A DNA stretch of 64,000 nucleotides from Haloarcula sp. CBA1129. Its GTDB lineage: Archaea > Halobacteriota > Halobacteria > Halobacteriales > Haloarculaceae. Shown in pieces: positions 59,936 through 64,000 of the stretch (its first letter is position 1; each line of letters starts with the position of its first letter). The notes below the pieces were generated by a model. The model was not told the origin of the DNA. It did no database searches and saw nothing but the letters and a program-made list of their open reading frames with translations. The stretch is taken from NCBI RefSeq assembly GCF_008729015.1, contig NZ_RKSM01000001.1, positions 2,852,001-2,916,000 of the forward strand. Direction: 5' to 3'. A program made the translations under genes and the position numbers.

Positions 59936-60061
59936 TCTGTCCCGGACGCGAACGAGCGAAGCGAGTGAGACGTTCGGTTTTTTAGCGTAGATTTTTCGAG
60001 GAGTGGTTCCCGCAGTGAGCGGAGCGAACGAGGAAACCCGACGATGAAAAAGGTACTCGTG
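59893..60061. repeat. Tail-flanked cassette E1 with terminator-like T/A tracts
   Basis: Sequence between the two copies of the radical SAM gene tail. After the gene stop it holds a GCGAACG...GAGTGAG motif, T6 (59978-59983), eight bases, T5 (59992-59996), CGAGGAG, an imperfect stem (GGTTCC...GGAAACC), CCCGACG and A5 (60047-60051, GATGAAAAAGGT). The same order occurs in E2 at 62.5 kb in the other orientation. It reads as a repeat family acting as a bidirectional transcription terminator (inference). Confidence 0.65.
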
Positions 60062-60149
60062 GCAGTATCCGACCTACGACGGGACGGTCGTCGAGCGGAC
60101 GCCGCTGTCTAACGGTGCTGACGCCGGACGAGCGACGGCCGACGACTAA
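60062..60149 (+). pseudogene. Duplicated radical SAM gene tail (remnant)
   Basis: The first 48 bases (60062-60109) repeat 59845-59892 with a single mismatch and read in the same frame (QYPTYDGTVVERTPLS); the frame continues with NGADAGRATADD to TAA at 60147-60149. It has no start. It probably keeps the original C-terminus of the gene, displaced when cassette E1 entered. Confidence 0.7.
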
Positions 60150-60246
60150 TCCAGTTCGGTTTTCGTCCCGGTTTCTGCGACTCACAGGCCTGTACTGTCC
60201 AGCCGTGGCTTTATTTATCAGCTAAGAGAAATGCCGGTGACCCTCC

Positions 60247-61086
60247 ATGCGCTTTGCTATCGACAGCGGCAAACTACTGTACGCGCTCGGTGTCCTGTTC
60301 GCCGCGGCGGCGCTCCTGTATTTCGTCCGTGACGTCGTGTTCAATCTCTCGATAACGGTGAAAGCGGTGTTACTGTTGCTGGGCTTTATCCTGTTGTTCG
60401 TGGCGGGTGTCACCCTCGAACGCGACGTGCTTGACGTTGTAGCCTTTGCTCTCAGTGGCGTGACCTACGTCGTGTTCGTCGGGTACGTTGTCGTCCGGTA
60501 TTCGCCGGGCGAAACGGGGACGTTCCTGTTGCTCGCCGCGTCCGCAGGGCTGTTCGTCGGGCTGGGCTATGCGCTCCGGACAGGGATTCCGACGCCATCG
60601 CGGCGAACAGCAGTGGTCGCCCTCGGCGGCCTCCTCATCGTGAGCGGCGGACTCGTGGGGGCCGACGCGCTCAGCGGCGGGGTGACCTACGACGTACAGA
60701 CGAGCGAATCAGTCACCGTGTCGGTCCCGGCGGCGGAACAGACCCCGGACAGGTACCCGTACATCGAGGCGGAAATCGGGACCGTTGCCGCGTCGAACCC
60801 GTCACCGTTCCTGCGGGCGCTGGCTCTCCCCTCGATTTCGGGCTGTCTGATCGGGCCGACGGAGCATCCACAGGAAAGAGTGTACGTAGACACCGATATC
60901 CAGTGGGACGAGGACACCATCGGCGCTTCGACGACAAAGTCCTACGCAGTCACCGCTGAGTTACCGATTGCTCCGAACCGGACGGAGCCAAAAACGTACG
61001 CCATTGAACAGGGGATTGACTGCGGTGCCGAGCGGGCCGAGCCGACAATAGCGATTCAGGTCGGCGAAACCGACACGTTAGACTGA
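60247..61086 (+). CDS. Haloarchaeal membrane protein with extracellular domain
   Basis: A 279-residue protein. About five membrane helices occupy the first 150 residues (LYALGVLFAAAALLYFV, VLLLLGFILLFVAGVTL, and others). A beta-rich, probably extracellular C-terminal domain (150-279) contains Cys residues (SGCLIGPTEH, GIDCGAE). Family not recognised. The ATG at 60247 is preceded by a TTTATTTATC box near 60209-60218. It directly abuts the convergent zinc-ribbon gene. Confidence 0.75.
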   Translation: MRFAIDSGKLLYALGVLFAAAALLYFVRDVVFNLSITVKAVLLLLGFILLFVAGVTLERDVLDVVAFALSGVTYVVFVGYVVVRYSPGETGTFLLLAASAGLFVGLGYALRTGIPTPSRRTAVVALGGLLIVSGGLVGADALSGGVTYDVQTSESVTVSVPAAEQTPDRYPYIEAEIGTVAASNPSPFLRALALPSISGCLIGPTEHPQERVYVDTDIQWDEDTIGASTTKSYAVTAELPIAPNRTEPKTYAIEQGIDCGAERAEPTIAIQVGETDTLD

Positions 61087-61407
61087 CTACTCCAGTTCCG
61101 TGAAACACTCCTGACAGTAGGTGGCGTCTTGCATGTTTGGCGTGCCACAGGAGCCACAGATCACGACCGACATATTTGTCTCTGACAGCGGTGCCGCCGC
61201 ATCGTTGGTGAGTGCGTCGGCCGACCAGTTGGGCCCAGTCGACGACCGATCATTCATCTCGGCGCGCTGCTGGGCCTGCCGGATGAGTTCGTCGTCGCGC
61301 ATCGCTTCGAGGCCCCGCCACAGTCCCAGAAACAGCAGCGTCGGTGCGACGATGACGAACAGGCCAGCGATGACGCGCAACGCCAGTTCCAGCTGGCCGA
61401 GTGGCAT
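61087..61407 (-). CDS. Small membrane protein with C-terminal zinc ribbon
   Basis: A 106-residue protein. One hydrophobic helix at about 9-30 (LRVIAGLFVIVAPTLLFLGL) is followed by a charged linker and two Cys pairs (CGSCGTPNMQDATYCQECFT), a zinc ribbon facing the cytosol. The ATG at 61407 starts MPLGQLELAL. The family is common in haloarchaea and unnamed. Possibly a membrane-anchored adaptor; function unknown. Confidence 0.75.
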   Translation of the reverse strand: MPLGQLELALRVIAGLFVIVAPTLLFLGLWRGLEAMRDDELIRQAQQRAEMNDRSSTGPNWSADALTNDAAAPLSETNMSVVICGSCGTPNMQDATYCQECFTELE

Positions 61408-61514
61408 ACTGTCACAAGAGGCTGGAACGTCGAGTATCCTTCGCCGCATCCGTCGGCTCGCACACCATCAGGCCGCGCCGACGCCTTCTTGCATCACCTC
61501 GCTGAAGACAGCCT

Positions 61515-62030
61515 ATGAATGGCCCTGTCGTGGCAGTCGGTGGCGGACTCGCCGTGATCTTGCTCCTCGGCGTGAGCGCGTTCTTTTCCAGTTCGGAGAT
61601 AGCAGTGTTCTCGCTACAGAAAGACTGGATAGCACAACAGGCGGCAACGGGCGACCGGCGGGCACAGGTGCTGGAAGAGCTGTACGACAATCCACACCGC
61701 CTGCTGGTGACGCTGCTTGTCGGCAACAACATCGTCAACATCGCGATTTCGAGCATCATCACCGTCCTCGTCGCGAACTATCTCTCCCCGGGACCGGCGG
61801 TCGTTGCAACCACTGTCGTCACCAGCTTCCTCATCCTGATTTTCGGCGAGATCGTGCCGAAGGCGTTCGGCCTCGGCAACGCACAGGAATGGGCACTGAC
61901 CGTCGCATCGCCGGTCCGGCTCGTCGAGCGCGTGCTCTCGCCGCTTATCACGTTGTTCGACGGTATCACCAGTCGGATGAACGCGCTCATCACCGTCGAG
62001 ACAGACATCGAGAAACCGTATCTGGACTGA
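61515..62030 (+). CDS. CNNM (DUF21) domain protein without CBS domains
   Basis: A 171-residue integral membrane protein. It has the DUF21/CNNM core (FFSSSEIAVFSLQKDWIAQQ, ITVLVANYLSPGPAVVATTV, FGEIVPKAFGLGNAQEW), with three to four helices, associated with Mg2+ or Co2+ efflux. Larger relatives add CBS pairs and a CorC domain; here the sequence stops after the membrane domain, with no sign of downstream continuation. It may be a short form or need a partner. The ATG at 61515 is clear. Confidence 0.85.
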   Translation: MNGPVVAVGGGLAVILLLGVSAFFSSSEIAVFSLQKDWIAQQAATGDRRAQVLEELYDNPHRLLVTLLVGNNIVNIAISSIITVLVANYLSPGPAVVATTVVTSFLILIFGEIVPKAFGLGNAQEWALTVASPVRLVERVLSPLITLFDGITSRMNALITVETDIEKPYLD

Positions 62031-62033
62031 CTG

Positions 62034-62408
62034 TCAGTACTGGTACAGCGACACGACAAATGGGAGCTTGTTGTACATCCAAATCGCCAGCGGGAGGCCA
62101 ACGATTGTCAGCGTCAGCGCGTACGCGACGCCGGTCCAGACGCCGCTGGCCCACCAGCCGACGAAGACGAACCAGACCACACGGACGAGCAGCGAGTACT
62201 GCGAGCCGCCGTCGCTCTCCGTGACAAGCCGGTCGCGTCGTTTGAGCGTCAGCACGAGTGGCACCCTGTTTATCAGCTTGATACCCAGCGGGATGCCGAT
62301 GATTGTGACGTTCAGCAGCCACGCGACCGAGAGCCAGATGCCGGTCACCCACCAGCCGACGAACAGAAACCACACCGCCCGAACGAGGAGAGACCGCTGT
62401 GCACTCAT
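62034..62408 (-). CDS. YccF domain protein (two repeats)
   Basis: A 124-residue membrane protein with two YccF repeats of about 50 residues (VRAVWFLFVGWWVTGIWLSV and VRVVWFVFVGWWASGVWTGV), each with hydrophobic helices and a conserved GIPLGIKLINRVP-type turn. YccF proteins are small membrane proteins of unknown function. The ATG at 62408 is chosen; the long upstream frame runs through the E2 cassette and is not coding. Confidence 0.85.
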   Translation of the reverse strand: MSAQRSLLVRAVWFLFVGWWVTGIWLSVAWLLNVTIIGIPLGIKLINRVPLVLTLKRRDRLVTESDGGSQYSLLVRVVWFVFVGWWASGVWTGVAYALTLTIVGLPLAIWMYNKLPFVVSLYQY

Positions 62409-62490
62409 ACCCGAATCTACCTCGCCCGGCATCATAAGCTTCCTGTCCAGTGTGTGAGGACAGAAATCGAGCCGGTCTAGAGGTCCGGCG

Positions 62491-62541
62491 TTACGCTTCA
62501 AACCCGTCTTCGAAGACGAACGTCCCGTTCCGCTGGACGAC
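62491..62541 (-). pseudogene. Duplicated aminopeptidase gene tail (remnant)
   Basis: 62501-62541 equals 62651-62691 exactly over 41 bases. On the minus strand it reads in frame VVQRNGTFVFEDGFEA then TAA at 62493-62491, compared with the gene end VVQRNGTFVFEDGFED. It has no start. It is the displaced original tail of the M29 gene. Confidence 0.7.
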
Positions 62542-62650
62542 CTGCACCGACCTTTTTCGGCGTCGGGTCGCCGTTGGCGACCGCTCCTCGAAAAACGTCG
62601 ATGAAAAAGCCGACCACTCACTCCGTTCGCGGTCGGGTACTCAGTCCTCG
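62542..62650. repeat. Tail-flanked cassette E2 with terminator-like T/A tracts
   Basis: Between the two M29 tail copies. On the minus strand after the stop: GCGAACG...GAGTGAG, T5 (62608-62604), eight bases, T5 (62595-62591), CGAGGAG, a perfect stem GGTCGCC-AAC-GGCGACC, CCGACG and A5 (62557-62553). The motif order equals E1 at 60 kb. The related sequences differ in the stem but keep pairing. Confidence 0.65.
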
Positions 62651-63732
62651 AACCCGTCTTCGAAGACGAACGTCCCGTTCCGCTGGACGACTTCCCCGTC
62701 AACCTCGATGAACGAGTCCTCGCTCATGTCGACAATCATGTCGACGTGGACGGCCGACTCGTTTTGCTCGTTGTCCTCGCCAACAGTCTCGTCGTAGGCT
62801 CGTCCTACCGCCATGTGAACGGTGTCGCCCATCTTTTCATCGAACAGCATGTTGTAAGAGAACTGGTCGATATCGCGGTTCATTCCGATGCCCAGTTCGC
62901 CGAGTCGGCTCGCACCGTCATCAGTCGACAGCACCTCGGTCAGCAGGTCTTCGTTCTTGGCGGCGCTGTGCTCGACGACTTCGCCGTCCTCGAACCGAAG
63001 GAAGACATCGGTCACTTCCCGGCCCTGATGGTACAGCGGCTTGTCGAACAGTACCTCGCCCTCGACGCTGTCGGAGACTGGCGCAGTGAACACCTCGCCG
63101 CCGGGAAGGTTCTTCTCACCGTAGTCGTTGAGCGTCTCGTTACCGGCAACAGACATCGTCACGTCCGTCGTCTCCCCGGAAACGATGCGGACTTCGTCGG
63201 CAGGGTCCAGAATCTCGACCATCTGTGCCTGGTGCTCGCGGACGGCGTCCCAGTCCTTGAGGACGGCATCCCAGACGAAGTTCTCGTAGCCCTCCGTCGA
63301 AGTCTGGGCGAGCTGGGCGTTGGCAGGCGCGGGGTATTGTGTGAGACACCAAGTCTTCGAGAGCCGCTCGTTCAGGAGCGGCTGCTGGGACTGCTGATAG
63401 GCGGCCGTTGTTTCGGGGTCAACGTCACTGGTCTCGGTGACGTTGTCACTGCCCTTGATCGCGATGTACGCGTCCATCTCCTCGTACAGCGCTTCAATAT
63501 GGCTCGGCGTCTCGAACTCGTCCCGATTGCGAAGGTAGGCACGACGGAACCGCTCGCCGAGGCGGTCCTGTACGACAAGCGGATTTGCGCCGCGGTCAGC
63601 GGCAAACTCGTGTAGCGCGGTCACAAGATCCGCAGCCTGCGGGTGAGCGTCGATAACGAGGTTGTCGCCCTCGCTCAGGTCGATAGAGTGGTCGACAATG
63701 ACTTCCGCATGTTCGCGAATGCGTGGGTCCAT
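62641..63732 (-). CDS. M29-type aminopeptidase
   Basis: A 363-residue thermophilic-metalloprotease (M29) family aminopeptidase. The N-terminal domain (IREHAEVIVDHSIDLSEGDN) and the metal-binding C-terminal region, with motifs such as LPGGEVFTAPV, GIGMNRDIDQFSYNMLFDEK and SAVHVDMIVDMSEDSFIEVD, match the family. Removes N-terminal residues from peptides in the cytoplasm. The ATG at 63732 begins MDPRIREHAEVI. Its 3' end is followed by the E2 cassette and a duplicate of its tail. Confidence 0.9.
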   Translation of the reverse strand: MDPRIREHAEVIVDHSIDLSEGDNLVIDAHPQAADLVTALHEFAADRGANPLVVQDRLGERFRRAYLRNRDEFETPSHIEALYEEMDAYIAIKGSDNVTETSDVDPETTAAYQQSQQPLLNERLSKTWCLTQYPAPANAQLAQTSTEGYENFVWDAVLKDWDAVREHQAQMVEILDPADEVRIVSGETTDVTMSVAGNETLNDYGEKNLPGGEVFTAPVSDSVEGEVLFDKPLYHQGREVTDVFLRFEDGEVVEHSAAKNEDLLTEVLSTDDGASRLGELGIGMNRDIDQFSYNMLFDEKMGDTVHMAVGRAYDETVGEDNEQNESAVHVDMIVDMSEDSFIEVDGEVVQRNGTFVFEDGFED

Positions 63733-63775
63733 ACAGATAGGCACCACCGACGGCCCCTAACCGTTACCCTCCCGG

Positions 63776-63901
63776 CTACTTCTTCTTGCTCTGCTGGAGC
63801 CCTTCCTTGAATCCCTGAAAGGTCCGCCGGAGCATCAGATACATGAAGAAGAAAAACAGGAGGACGGCAGCGAGGAGTGCGTACGTGAGCAAGTCAGCCA
63901 T
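63776..63901 (-). CDS. Very small single-helix membrane protein
   Basis: A 41-residue frame, MADLLTYALLAAVLLFFFFM, then YLMLRRTFQGFKEGLQQ and a Lys-rich end. One membrane helix with a basic cytosolic tail. The ATG at 63901 is followed by haloarchaeal-style codons and the frame fits a typical small membrane protein. It lies 44 bp before the M29 gene on the same strand. The last 99 bp of the window show only the expected upstream promoter DNA. Confidence 0.6.
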   Translation of the reverse strand: MADLLTYALLAAVLLFFFFMYLMLRRTFQGFKEGLQQSKKK

Positions 63902-64000
63902 ACCGGCGGTTGTCGAGCCGACATCAAAGTCCTTTCGGGAGACCCGGCTTCGGGCGTCTACCGGGCGATATTGAAGGGTAAAATGCGGGTTTGACCGATA

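Noticed and set aside
59941-59970. GAGCGAAGCGAGTGAG-type motif considered as a CRISPR repeat or phage site
   Set aside because: It is a very common haloarchaeal intergenic motif and is not repeated at regular intervals; no CRISPR array is visible in the window.
62034-62702. Extended version of the YccF gene with a repetitive Arg/Ser-rich N-terminus
   Set aside because: The extension is a shifted reading of the E2 cassette and the duplicated M29 tail; YccF proteins start at the conserved first helix.

Overview
This window is chromosomal DNA from a halophilic archaeon, most likely Haloarcula or a close relative. The evidence is high G+C, very acidic predicted proteins, frequent GTG starts with TATA-like boxes about 25-30 bp upstream (leaderless style), and archaeal information-processing genes: MCM with an intein, TFB, RPA with its partner protein, and an intron-containing tRNA-Arg. 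Methyl-accepting transducers, Lrp/glnA, DUF373 and PsiE proteins fit the same assignment. Function calls come from reading motifs by eye; no database search was run.

Layout. 0-8 kb: transporters (two MATE exporters, YihY/BrkB, PAP2 phosphatase), glutamine synthetase divergent from an Lrp regulator, and a TetR-MATE operon with a clear operator. 8-13 kb: Rieske protein, a small acidic protein, an FMN reductase, a GCS2-type ligase, and a TFB divergent from a hypothetical gene across a palindrome. 13-20 kb: a tightly packed minus-strand cluster of uncharacterised genes with a MinD/ParA-like ATPase next to mcm, whose P-loop is split by a 477-residue intein. 20-24 kb: a BMP-type binding lipoprotein overlapping a methyl-accepting transducer (a ligand-sensing chemotaxis pair) and tRNA-Pro. 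24-43 kb: core chromosome with an SLC13 transporter, a Ski2-like helicase, an S2P-type protease, a phosphoribosyltransferase, HNH protein, tRNA-His, cupins, an HTH-10 regulator, RPA plus its associated protein, a sugar nucleotidyltransferase, an atypical SDR, a TRAM protein, an M61-like protease and a truncated globin.

43.87-55.30 kb is an integrated element of about 11.4 kb lying between two exact 14-bp copies of the 3' end of tRNA-Arg(TCT). It carries a tyrosine integrase, two PhiH1-repressor-like winged-helix proteins, a type IV pilin-like protein, and a minus-strand block (small membrane protein, signal-peptide spike-like protein, three more membrane proteins, P-loop NTPase) that matches the gene order of pleolipoviruses. 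At its far end an operon of overlapping small genes leads into a large HUH-like replication protein. I read it as a betapleolipovirus-like provirus. A cluster of four perfect hairpins lies between integrase and repressors.

55-64 kb returns to core genes: DUF373, PsiE, MFS, an unusual radical SAM protein, CNNM-domain and YccF proteins, and an M29 aminopeptidase. Two of these genes (radical SAM and M29) share a striking feature. Each has a downstream copy of its own last 41-48 coding bases, in frame and with its own stop, and between the two copies lies a related 110-170 bp cassette with two T-tracts, a stem-loop and an A-tract. This looks like a portable, possibly bidirectional, terminator-like repeat that enters gene tails without destroying the protein. 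It is the least explained structure in the window.
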